The notes under the pieces are model-generated. The model ran no database searches. It was given only the letters and a program-made list of their open reading frames with translations, and was not told where the DNA came from. This document shows, piece after piece, positions 1-5,442 of a stretch of DNA of 5,705 nt (positions within the stretch are counted from its first letter, which is position 1; the number at the start of each line of letters is the position of its first letter). This DNA is from Bacteroidetes bacterium UBA5543 (lineage in GTDB: Bacteria; Bacteroidota; Bacteroidia; Chitinophagales; Chitinophagaceae). Location of the stretch: positions 20,941-26,645 of the forward strand of contig DINJ01000174.1 of the NCBI GenBank assembly GCA_002423665.1, in the 5' to 3' direction. A program made the position numbers and the translations under genes.

Positions 1-2
1 TG

Positions 3-212
3 GCTGTTGTTCTTACCTTGATATTTAATCAAATAACAGGAAAAATATTTAGTGAAATATTTAAAGGCCACCCAATAAGACTATTTATTGTATTGATAAT
101 AGATTACTACATAGTAAGCTTTTTACATCAAAAACTTGTCAAAATTCTACTTCCAAAGAAATATCAAAATGAAAGTGCAATTCGTCTTGTAATTAGCCAT
201 AAAGACAGTTAA
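3..212 (+). CDS. 3' end of a membrane protein gene, cut by the window edge
   Basis: The reading frame is open from the first complete codon (position 3) to a TAA at 210-212, so this is probably the C-terminal 69 residues of a longer protein. A TTG at 18 could serve as a start, but no ribosome binding site supports it. A hydrophobic stretch (RLFIVLIIDYYIVSFL, in the middle of the visible part) is long enough for one transmembrane helix. It is followed by a basic, probably cytoplasmic tail (KLVKILLPKKYQ). I do not recognise the family. The stop lies 36 bases before the next gene on the same strand, which suggests co-transcription. The stretch is very AT-rich, unlike the genes to the right, which hints at separately acquired cargo. 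Confidence 0.5.
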   Translation, partial: AVVLTLIFNQITGKIFSEIFKGHPIRLFIVLIIDYYIVSFLHQKLVKILLPKKYQNESAIRLVISHKDS

Positions 213-248
213 AGTATAAATATTGTATGTCCGTATGGGAGCATAAAT

Positions 249-527
249 GTGACAAGCCAAAACATCCCGCATTTCAATAAAAATAAGGTATTGAAAATAG
301 GAGTATGTATATTAGCTGGAGTCGGTATTATTGAGTATTCCCTGTGTTCTAAATATGGCTTTAACTCACGTACAAAAGAAAATACTTTGTGGGAAGAATA
401 CAAAGCAACTGTAGATTCATTAGACATAAAAAAGCCTGAGTATTTTCATCAGCCATATGTTCTTGATACAAACAGCTTTGATACAAGCACGACTCAAAAT
501 AGTATTTTAGTTCCAAAGTGCTATTGA
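249..527 (+). CDS. small single-pass membrane or exported protein of unknown function
   Basis: This 92-residue protein starts at a GTG. A purine-rich GGGAG (237-241) lies 7 bases upstream, which is good ribosome binding spacing and the main reason to believe the gene. An ATG two bases earlier (247) is followed at once by a stop. Residues about 14-34 (KVLKIGVCILAGVGIIEYSLC) form a hydrophobic segment with positive charges before it, fitting a signal anchor that leaves the C-terminal part outside the membrane. No lipobox is evident. The C-terminal two thirds is polar, rich in Thr, Ser, Asp and aromatic residues, and ends in KCY. No family is recognised. It probably forms a unit with the preceding membrane gene and converges on the DUF2958 gene, with 11 bases between the two stop codons. 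Confidence 0.55.
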   Translation: MTSQNIPHFNKNKVLKIGVCILAGVGIIEYSLCSKYGFNSRTKENTLWEEYKATVDSLDIKKPEYFHQPYVLDTNSFDTSTTQNSILVPKCY

Positions 528-538
528 CCAATTTTAAT

Positions 539-922
539 TTATTTATTATTCTGTACTCTAATATAGAATTGCTGCAAAAGACGTTCATCTTCTGTAATAC
601 GTTCACACATCCTTGCAGCATCCGCATATACAGACATAGGATATTTGGGTTCAAAAAAAGCGGCTCGATGTACAGCATATCCTAAAACCGGAACTTGTAC
701 ACTTCGCAATTCATCTAAACTCACATACCCCAATTCAGGGAAGCCCATTCCCAGGTCACATAGACCAAAAGCAATAGATTGATTATCAGGGTCTATTTCA
801 GAAAGTAACCAGACACAATTTGTCCCTGGTAGTACGAGCTTAACAACAGGGGCGTGGTTTTTATCCGGTTCGTATCCGTTTTTCAGCAATTGCTGATATT
901 CCTGGTCAGTAAAGAGCTTCAT
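539..922 (-). CDS. DUF2958 domain protein, accessory protein of mobile elements
   Basis: The 127-residue protein is recognised as DUF2958 from its whole-length pattern. It has an N-terminal MKLFTDQEYQQLLKNG, then PVVKLVLPG, then WLLSEIDP with a run of acidic residues, then the signature AFGLCDLGMGFPELGYVSL at about residues 51-69. The function of the family is not known. By established association it travels with ArdC-like and other plasmid or island genes. The start is firm: ATG at 920-922 has a consensus AAAGGAA (929-935) 7 bases upstream. The gene is separated from ardC by a terminator-like hairpin and by a large foldback element (946-1085), so it is probably transcribed on its own. Length is normal for the family and no damage is seen. 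I infer a role in establishment or anti-defence from context only. Confidence 0.85.
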   Translation of the reverse strand: MKLFTDQEYQQLLKNGYEPDKNHAPVVKLVLPGTNCVWLLSEIDPDNQSIAFGLCDLGMGFPELGYVSLDELRSVQVPVLGYAVHRAAFFEPKYPMSVYADAARMCERITEDERLLQQFYIRVQNNK

Positions 923-945
923 GTAATGTTCCTTTCATTGAGGTT

Positions 946-1085
946 GATGGTTACAAGTGTGGTACAACGCAGGGGATAGCGAATGAACAAGCTGTATTTT
1001 GGTTGGGCGGGTGAATGGCGAAGCCAGAGCGAAAATACTGCTTAGTGAAATGAGTGCCCGGAGTTAGCACTTGTAAGGAACCATC
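946..1085. promoter_or_regulatory. foldback element B, upstream of the DUF2958 gene
   Basis: An outer helix pairs 946-959 with 1068-1085: TTACAAGTG with CACTTGTAA, then GATGG with CCATC across a small bulge. An inner helix pairs GTATTTT (994-1000) with AAAATAC (1032-1038), extended by AGC/GCT across a T-T mismatch. Its loop holds GGTTGGGCGGGTGAAT (1001-1016) and the mini-hairpin TGGC-GAA-GCCA (1016-1026). The same order of parts, with the same loop sequence, recurs upstream of ardC. The element ends about 10 bases before the DUF2958 ribosome binding site. It may be a structured RNA or a single-strand DNA promoter. Which strand is active is not settled. Confidence 0.7.
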
Positions 1086-1163
1086 AGACCGTACTTAATG
1101 GATGGAACATTCGGGAAACAGCCGTGCTTTGAACAGGAATATGCATTGCAGAAAAACGGAATA

Positions 1164-1203
1164 GAAAAAGAACGCAGGTACGCATGTACTTACGCTCTTT
1201 TTC
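1164..1203 (-). terminator. factor-independent terminator after ardC
   Basis: A hairpin pairs GAAAAAGA (1164-1171) with TCTTTTTC (1196-1203), with inner pairs CG/CG and GTAC/GTAC around a GCAT loop. It sits 11 bases beyond the ardC stop. On the minus strand it ends in a TTCTTTTTC tract, so it can terminate the ardC transcript. The symmetric A and T flanks could let it work on both strands. The stem is interrupted by mismatches, so efficiency is uncertain. Confidence 0.6.
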
Positions 1204-1214
1204 CAGAGTATATT

Positions 1215-2144
1215 TTATTGACCTGGTTGCGGCTGCAAGTGCCAGAGATAGTCTACAGCCTTAGATGCAGTGTTAGCAGCAGCGGTAACGAGGTATTTAT
1301 TATTCTTGAGTGCAGTCAGCCAATTAGCGATATAGTTGGCATGGTCTTGACTTGGCTCTCTTGTGATTTCCAGTTCCGAACAAAGGAAAGCAGCACCAAG
1401 CTCCGCAACGAGTTCTTCGGCAGCATAAGTATAATCACCGAAACGATTACCGAATGAGCGATCTAAGCGGTTTGAATGGCCTGACCAATGAACTAACTCA
1501 TGTAGTAAGGTACTGTAATAGTTTTCAGTAGCCGTGCTATGATCTGTGTCAATAAAAGCTTCTTTCTTAGGCATGTGGATTTCATCTTTAGATGGAACAA
1601 AACATGCTTTCTTGCCTTTGTGTTTAACAATCGCATTGGTATTTGTGATATAGCTTTCAACATGGTCTAATCGTTCTGCCAGTGGTTTTGACGGCAGAAT
1701 GATTTCGCTGTCAGGTTGATAGCTATTGAGTTGGCATCGGTTGAATACAACATAGGATTTCATGAAAGGGACTTTCTTGAGTTCACCGTCCACTTCTTTT
1801 TCCATCATATCGTAATACACGACCATTGTGCCCTTCTCGCCTTTACGGATGCTTTCTTTTTGCTGGTTCCATTGACGAAAACTTGCCCACTCATTGGATG
1901 TAAATTCCTGGGCAAAGGATGAGCACCAGAGTAACAGGACATTGATACCGTTATAGCCTTTATTAGATACAATATTTTTAGGCATACGGAATGGATTTAC
2001 TTCGTTACCGAGCCAAGGCTTTTGCCAAGGTGTCGTTCCTGATTCCAAATGTTCGATGATGGTATCCGTGACTTTCTGATAAAGATCAATGCGAGGCTTA
2101 TTTTCAGTAGATGTAGTTGTAGTTGTAGTTGTAGTGTTTTGCAT
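1215..2144 (-). CDS. ardC: ArdC-type antirestriction protein (ssDNA-binding domain plus zincin metallopeptidase)
   Basis: The 309-residue protein has the two-domain layout of ArdC. The N-terminal domain (about 18-140) carries LYQKVTDTIIEHLESGTTPWQKPW, the usual N-terminal single-strand DNA-binding signature (shown here as LYQKVTDTIIEHLESG and TTPWQKPW). It is followed by GYNGINVLLLW and RKGEKGTMVVYY. The C-terminal domain is a zincin-like metallopeptidase with HELVHWSGH (HExxH at 215-219) and EELVAE (243-248) as the likely third zinc ligand, so the site looks intact. Known members bind single-stranded DNA and protect incoming plasmid DNA from restriction in the recipient. The ATG at 2142-2144 has GAAAGG (2154-2159) 9 bases upstream. 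Residues 4-11 are eight threonines encoded by a six-base repeat. The gene follows the Toprim gene on the same strand, with foldback element A filling the gap, and is followed by a terminator. Confidence 0.9.
   Translation of the reverse strand: MQNTTTTTTTTSTENKPRIDLYQKVTDTIIEHLESGTTPWQKPWLGNEVNPFRMPKNIVSNKGYNGINVLLLWCSSFAQEFTSNEWASFRQWNQQKESIRKGEKGTMVVYYDMMEKEVDGELKKVPFMKSYVVFNRCQLNSYQPDSEIILPSKPLAERLDHVESYITNTNAIVKHKGKKACFVPSKDEIHMPKKEAFIDTDHSTATENYYSTLLHELVHWSGHSNRLDRSFGNRFGDYTYAAEELVAELGAAFLCSELEITREPSQDHANYIANWLTALKNNKYLVTAAANTASKAVDYLWHLQPQPGQ
2113..2135 (-). repeat. six-base tandem repeat encoding a polythreonine tract
   Basis: On the plus strand GTAGTT is repeated three times followed by GTAGT. 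On the coding strand this reads as alternating ACT and ACA codons, giving eight threonines at residues 4-11 of ArdC. Slippage by whole units would add or remove two threonines without shifting frame. The tract lies before the folded domain and probably varies in length between strains. Confidence 0.85.
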
Positions 2145-2174
2145 GGGTTTATGCCTTTCTGTAAGGGTTCATGA

Positions 2175-2309
2175 GTACAGGGGATTACAAAGCCGAAGGA
2201 CTAGCGAGCTAACCGGCTGTAATTTTGGATGGGCAGGTGAATCACGCCGCAGGCGTGAGAGGAAAATTATAGTTGGTGGCGCGAGCGGCTTCGGCTAATC
2301 ATCCTGTAC
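2175..2309. promoter_or_regulatory. foldback element A, upstream of ardC
   Basis: The outer helix pairs GTACAGG (2175-2181) with CCTGTAC (2303-2309), GATTA (2183-2187) with TAATC (2296-2300), and AGCCGAAG (2191-2198) with CTTCGGCT (2289-2296); the last two share base 2296. The inner helix pairs CTGTAATTTT (2217-2226) with AAAATTATAG (2263-2272), ten pairs including one G-T (G-U) pair that is stable only on the plus strand. Its loop holds GGATGGGCAGGTGAAT (2227-2242), overlapping by one base the perfect hairpin TCACGCC-GCA-GGCGTGA (2242-2258). Element B has the same plan. The far arm overlaps the stop codon and last codons of the Toprim gene. Confidence 0.75.
2266..2271 (-). promoter_or_regulatory. 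possible -10 box for ardC inside foldback element A
   Basis: The minus strand reads a perfect TATAAT here, pointing at ardC about 122 bases downstream. No -35 resembling TTGACA lies 16-18 bases upstream; the bases there are CCGAAG or close variants in the outer helix. It could be a -10 that depends on the folded structure or on an activator, or a chance match in an AT-rich stem. Confidence 0.35.
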
Positions 2310-3270
2310 CGCCTTCATTAAACCTTCCGAAAGGCATCCCATGCGAACATTTCCGTTGCAATTTCCCGCTTTCAGCCAGATGCCATTCATTGACATCCTT
2401 GTAGCCTGAATAGTGCCTATTCATAGGAATATGGTTGAGCCCCGGTTCAGTCTTGCAAAACTCATGGACAGTCGCTGTGACCTCTTTGCCAGTCGTATCG
2501 TTGCCCAACCATGAATAAAAATACCGATAGCCGTAAAGGCGGATATAAGCTGTCATATCATTCAGGCAATCATAGCTGTTCAGAATAATGCTATCGCCGT
2601 TAAACATCCTGTCATTCCGCAAAAGAACTGCGGATAAGTAATCGAACATATCCTTGAACAGGTGGATGGTTTCAGGCTTGTGGTGCTTGCCCCTGACAAA
2701 AGTAATGGCTCGTTTACCGATATGGGCTTTCTGCAAAGAGTTCCGAATGACAAAGCCACCATCTTCATTTTCAACGCCCAATGCGACAAAACTCTTGCCA
2801 TTGCAGGTATTGAGTATGCTCACCTCTTTAAAATGTTTCTGGGCCACGGCAAAGGGAATACCCCTGCTCTCCTCTGCAAATCGAATTAGCAAAGGGTCGG
2901 ATAGATAGCTATCCTCCTTCATCTGGAATAAGGAGTCAGCCTCTGCATACGACAACGCAATAGCCGGAATGGTCAGGGGTGTAAAGGATTGTCCTACCAT
3001 GTTCCGAAGCCAGCGGAGTGCATCCATAACGCTGTAGTTCAACCCCTCATATCTCAGATAGGTAGACACCAAAGTGATAGTATCACCCTCCTCGTTGGAA
3101 ACAGGGTCAATCCACGTGTTTCTTTTAGGGTTGACTACCAGCATGGATTGTCTGTCGGGGCTGAACGGTGACCTGTAAAGGTCAAGTCCGTTTAATGTCG
3201 GAGCAGGTAGTATCCCCATTACTGCAAATATCCGGCGCAAGGGTATGGCTCTGGCTTGTTCAATATCCAT
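2299..3270 (-). CDS. Toprim primase-like protein of mobile elements, active site apparently degraded
   Basis: The 323-residue protein opens with MDIEQARAIPL and continues with LYRSPFSPDRQSMLVVNPKRNTW (residues about 31-53, SPF and N-W being the key positions). This is the cysteine-free version of the DnaG-type N-terminal domain seen in mobile-element primases. A middle part has FVALGVENEDGGFVIRN (161-177). The Toprim region follows: FKDMFDYLS (205-213), IILNSY (228-233), WLGNDTTG (254-261) and YSGYKDVNEW (287-296). As I recall the family, these read FEGxxDYLS and xLDNDxAG. Here the catalytic Glu is Lys206 and the first Asp of DxD is Gly256, while Asp210 and Asp258 remain. The protein may have lost catalysis but kept a binding role. 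The start fits the family N-terminus, though the ribosome binding site (GAAAG) is weak. It lies 35 bases after the excisionase-like gene and is probably co-transcribed with it. Confidence 0.8.
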   Translation of the reverse strand: MDIEQARAIPLRRIFAVMGILPAPTLNGLDLYRSPFSPDRQSMLVVNPKRNTWIDPVSNEEGDTITLVSTYLRYEGLNYSVMDALRWLRNMVGQSFTPLTIPAIALSYAEADSLFQMKEDSYLSDPLLIRFAEESRGIPFAVAQKHFKEVSILNTCNGKSFVALGVENEDGGFVIRNSLQKAHIGKRAITFVRGKHHKPETIHLFKDMFDYLSAVLLRNDRMFNGDSIILNSYDCLNDMTAYIRLYGYRYFYSWLGNDTTGKEVTATVHEFCKTEPGLNHIPMNRHYSGYKDVNEWHLAESGKLQRKCSHGMPFGRFNEGGTG

Positions 3271-3305
3271 GGTGCAACTTTCGGTTTGAATGAAAAAAAC
3301 TGACG

Positions 3306-3503
3306 TTAGAACGCGCTAAAGCGGTGCTGTTCTAAAAAAGCATCCAGATATGATTTGCGGTAACGGACGCTACGGCCAATCCTGATAGGCCGTAAATCAT
3401 AGCGTTTGGTACTATCCCACATGGCTAATGTGTTATAGCTGTAGTTGATATATTTTGCCGCTTCCTTTCGGTTCAGTAATGGGTCACTATTTAAATTATT
3501 CAT
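3306..3503 (-). CDS. small winged-helix DNA-binding protein, excisionase-like (MerR/HTH_17 type)
   Basis: The protein has 65 residues from the ATG at 3501-3503. The body is LLNRKEAAKYINYSYNTLAMW (a helix-turn-helix at about 9-29; key residues NRKEAAKYI and TLAMW), then the wing IRIGRSVRYRKSYLDAFLEQH, with R-I-G-R and V-R-Y-R as signature positions. This is the plan of excisionase and AlpA-like regulators encoded next to integrases. A GTG at 3509 would add two residues, but AAGGTG lies 5 bases before the ATG and would almost abut the GTG, so I chose the ATG. A good promoter lies upstream. The gene leads a leftward unit with the Toprim gene. It could be the recombination directionality factor for the integrase, a transcription regulator, or both. 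Confidence 0.8.
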   Translation of the reverse strand: MNNLNSDPLLNRKEAAKYINYSYNTLAMWDSTKRYDLRPIRIGRSVRYRKSYLDAFLEQHRFSAF

Positions 3504-3544
3504 CAACACACCTTTTCGTTGTCGGTTTAATCAAAACGGTGTGC

Positions 3545-3574
3545 TTGATATGCGAAATGAATATGCGTTGTCAA
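3545..3574 (-). promoter_or_regulatory. sigma-70 type promoter for the excisionase-like and Toprim genes
   Basis: The minus strand has a perfect TTGACA (3569-3574), 18 bases, then TATCAA (3545-3550), which matches four of six -10 positions. Transcription would start near 3538, giving a leader of about 35 bases before the ATG at 3503. An A/T-rich tract (the plus strand has a run of eight A's at 3584-3591) lies just upstream, where an UP element would be. Confidence 0.55.
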
Positions 3575-3618
3575 AAGAAAAACAAAAAAAATATCACGAT
3601 GTATGAGCATATAACTCA

Positions 3619-3636
3619 ATGCCTACTATCGTACTC
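3619..3636 (+). repeat. CCTACTATC motif, copy 1, between the divergent genes
   Basis: ATGCCTACTATCGTACTC here matches ATACCTACTATCATATTC at 5487-5504 in 15 of 18 positions, and all three differences are transitions. One copy lies in the control region of the excisionase-like gene and the other in the control region of the integrase gene. This suggests a shared binding site for a protein such as the excisionase-like regulator. Confidence 0.4.
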
Positions 3637-3700
3637 TGTTGATTAGGTATTCTTACGGATGGGTGTTAATTACGATGCAGAATTTTCCCCATCGATTTTG

Positions 3701-3722
3701 CGAATCGGTATACTGCCGTTCG
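3701..3722 (+). promoter_or_regulatory. possible -10 and inverted repeat ahead of the small plus-strand gene
   Basis: TATACT (3709-3714) fits a -10 box 24 bases before the ATG at 3739. No convincing -35 lies at the right distance. The box sits between the arms of an imperfect inverted repeat, CGAATCGG (3701-3708) and CCGTTCG (3716-3722), which pair with one bulged T. This would be a suitable place for an operator. It is a weak call. Confidence 0.3.
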
Positions 3723-3738
3723 ACAAAAGGAGTTCACA

Positions 3739-3933
3739 ATGAAACAAACTGATACCTTGACCGAAGAAAAATTCAATGCTGCTTATCAAATTATTGCAGC
3801 AATCGTAACAAAGTACGGCGACAAATACCTGCCTGTGTTTAAACGTATGCACGAAGAAAAATTGCAAAGACGGGCAAACGCAGATTTGCAAATGATTGCA
3901 AAATCTGTCGCATCACAAATAGAGAATACGTGA
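3739..3933 (+). CDS. small soluble protein of unknown function
   Basis: This 64-residue protein starts at an ATG with a strong ribosome binding site, AAAAGGAG (3725-3732), 6 bases upstream, which is the main evidence that it is real. The sequence is mostly helical in character with many charged residues and no cysteine, no signal peptide and no membrane segment. Examples are EEKFNAAYQIIAAIVTKYG and FKRMHEEKLQRRANADLQM. I do not recognise a family. The shape would suit a small regulatory or DNA-associated protein. It is divergent from the excisionase-like gene across a 235-base control region and converges on the integrase gene, with 22 bases between the stop codons. That position, next to the integrase and excisionase-like genes, suggests a role in element control, but this is only inference. 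Confidence 0.65.
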   Translation: MKQTDTLTEEKFNAAYQIIAAIVTKYGDKYLPVFKRMHEEKLQRRANADLQMIAKSVASQIENT

Positions 3934-3955
3934 TGCAAGTATTCAACATTTCCCA

Positions 3956-5230
3956 TCAGCAGAGACAAATCTTCTTCATCCATTTCATTTTCTGCTCTAG
4001 TGACGGACCGTTACCGTAGGATGGCCTATTGAATTTATGGCCCATCAAGGCAGTCTGCACCCTGTCCGGTGCATCTACAGCTAAAATCCTGTCCTGGAAG
4101 CTGTGCCGCAATGAATAAACGGAATGCTTCTCAGTTGGGAACAGATTATTAGTCCGTAAAAACTTGTTAGCATTGGTCGTCAGGGTGTCGGAACGATTGC
4201 GATAATGGGAAAACCCCTCCGGCATTTCCTGCAAGGCTTTTAGCGCATAGCCTGTAAGTGGGATTTCTCGTTCGCTATGGGATGTCTTGAGCGACTCCTC
4301 CTCGCCCCGGTCTGTTATATAGATATGCGGAACTTCAGCATCCAATCGGATATCTTCCGCTCGCAGTGCCAGTAATTCTGAAGGTCGTGCGCCTGTTTCC
4401 GCCATGATAAATAGCAACCGTTTTATTTCGACATGCGTATTGTCAATCTTATCGTTATTCAGTAATTCAATGATTTGCTCTGTTGTAAAGGGCAGCCTGC
4501 TTTTCTTATAGGTATTCTTCAGGAATATCTTTTTGAATAAATGCTCAATATCCAGTTCAAGTTTCATGTCGTCAGAAACTGTCTCCAAGATTGCCCTTAG
4601 CTGGATAAGGTTTTTATTGGCGCTATCCCTGTTCTTTTTCTCGGTTTTAATACGGTCTAACCACCAATCGCGAAAGGCTACAATATCTGCCCGATTAATG
4701 TCTTTCAGATTTTTGTTGCCGACAAGAGCAATGAAATTTTCTACGGCTTTACGGCGTGGATTTTTCCACTTCTTCACCTGGTGTTCAGATTTGTCTATAA
4801 CTTTGTCTTTTGCCAGTCCCCAAAACCGCTCCAGGGCATCACGGAGGGTGATTTGTTGTTCTGGCTTGGCACCTAAAGCAGCTTCTACCTGTTCACCTTT
4901 CAGGTCTTTCAATGCCAGCAGCCGTTCTACTAGTTCCAGCAATGGTAGTGCAGCTACAGTTGACATGGGCTGGTAAGTAAACCCCATTTGCCGGGCTATA
5001 CGCACCACTTTCTGAAAGTGCCTGTTGTCGTGACGTTGACCACCAGCGACTAACCCTTTCCAATAGGCTTCAACCTGTTCGTTATAGAATGCCGCCTTTT
5101 GCCTGGCCTCATTGCGGCTATCTGTTTTCAATGACACACGCACATATTTGCGAGGATCAAATTCACGGAAAGTTTCCGGTACTCGGCGGTTATAGTAGTA
5201 ACGACCTTTAATTTTGACGACATGGCTCAT
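3956..5230 (-). CDS. int: tyrosine recombinase (phage-type integrase)
   Basis: The protein has 424 residues from the ATG at 5228-5230. The N-terminus (SHVVKIKGRYYYNRRVPETF, then VRVSLKT) is the DUF6538-type head of some proteobacterial integrases. A SAM-like core-binding domain spans about 125-225 and the catalytic domain about 240-424. Catalytic positions, numbered from this ATG, are Arg282 in TGARPSELLAL, a likely Lys315 in SLKTSHSEREIPL, Arg375 in YSLRHSF, His398 in MGH and nucleophile Tyr405 in RPSYGNG. The usual first His of HxxR is Tyr372. His-to-Tyr spacing is 7 rather than the common 9, as I recall for this YGxG subfamily. A TTG at 5242 would add four residues, but GGGTG lies 5 bases before the ATG and fits the family N-terminus better. 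It would integrate and excise the element. The gene appears intact, and the adjoining region to its right is the probable attachment side. Confidence 0.93.
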   Translation of the reverse strand: MSHVVKIKGRYYYNRRVPETFREFDPRKYVRVSLKTDSRNEARQKAAFYNEQVEAYWKGLVAGGQRHDNRHFQKVVRIARQMGFTYQPMSTVAALPLLELVERLLALKDLKGEQVEAALGAKPEQQITLRDALERFWGLAKDKVIDKSEHQVKKWKNPRRKAVENFIALVGNKNLKDINRADIVAFRDWWLDRIKTEKKNRDSANKNLIQLRAILETVSDDMKLELDIEHLFKKIFLKNTYKKSRLPFTTEQIIELLNNDKIDNTHVEIKRLLFIMAETGARPSELLALRAEDIRLDAEVPHIYITDRGEEESLKTSHSEREIPLTGYALKALQEMPEGFSHYRNRSDTLTTNANKFLRTNNLFPTEKHSVYSLRHSFQDRILAVDAPDRVQTALMGHKFNRPSYGNGPSLEQKMKWMKKICLC

Positions 5231-5240
5231 GATTTCACCC

Positions 5241-5255
5241 AAAATGTATTCGATT
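5241..5255. repeat. direct repeat AAAATGTATTCGATT, copy overlapping the integrase promoter
   Basis: The 15-base sequence recurs exactly at 5464-5478. Its core ATGTATTCGATT (5244-5255) also occurs with one change at 5443-5454. This copy covers the likely -10 box of the integrase gene, so binding here could repress it. Confidence 0.6.
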
Positions 5256-5276
5256 TTGTGTGATGATTTATCACAA
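5248..5276 (-). promoter_or_regulatory. weak promoter and operator-like palindrome for the integrase gene
   Basis: The minus strand has TTGTGA (5271-5276), 17 bases, then TCGAAT (5248-5253), each matching four of six consensus positions. The leader would be only about 10-15 bases. The spacer and -35 carry the inverted repeat TGTGAT-GATTT-ATCACA (5259-5275), and the -10 lies within an ATGTATTCGATT repeat, so control by bound proteins is likely. Confidence 0.35.
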
Positions 5277-5318
5277 ACACAAAAAGCTGCGGTAAAGAAA
5301 CCGCATTTTTGTGTTTGT
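5273..5318. terminator. strong symmetrical hairpin upstream of the integrase gene
   Basis: A 13-base perfect outer arm, ACAAACACAAAAA (5273-5285) with TTTTTGTGTTTGT (5306-5318), encloses TGCGGT/ACCGCA around an AAAGAA loop, with GC unpaired on one side. Each strand shows a GC-rich stem followed by a T tract, so it can act as a factor-independent terminator in both directions. On the minus strand it would stop read-through from the right into the integrase gene. Confidence 0.7.
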
Positions 5319-5442
5319 TTTTAAGAAGATATATAACCGTATAAGACGGTAAAATTGGTGCCTGAGAGAGGAGCATTTTTATCCTGTTATGATGGTCATT
5401 TTTCCTTATTTATTCTATACTTACTACGATGACAGTTTTTCG

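Noticed and set aside
1005..1059. Possible pseudoknot in element B (GGGC 1005-1008 with GCCC 1056-1059)
   Set aside because: Element A has the same GGGC loop but no GCCC at the matching place, so the pairing is not conserved between the two copies.
1098..1457. Open plus-strand frame of 119 codons
   Set aside because: It runs antisense through the ardC 3' end, its terminator and part of the spacer, has no ribosome binding site, and its protein resembles nothing. ArdC on the other strand is certain.
2089..2298. Open plus-strand frame with a polyvaline tract
   Set aside because: The valines are the antisense reading of the ArdC threonine repeat, and the rest lies in foldback element A. There is no start signal.
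4044..4062. Resemblance to Neisseriaceae DNA uptake sequences (AGGCAGTCTGCA; also GGGCAGCCTGCT near 4492)
   Set aside because: Neither is an exact match to an uptake word as I recall them. Both lie inside integrase codons, and no exact copy occurs in the window.
4533..4976. Open plus-strand frame of 147 codons
   Set aside because: It lies entirely opposite the integrase core-binding region, and its Ser/Arg-rich protein is typical of an antisense shadow.
5259..5275. CRP-like site TGTGA...TCACA near the integrase promoter
   Set aside because: The gap between half sites is 7 bases, not the 6 needed for CRP. It is kept only as an unassigned inverted repeat.
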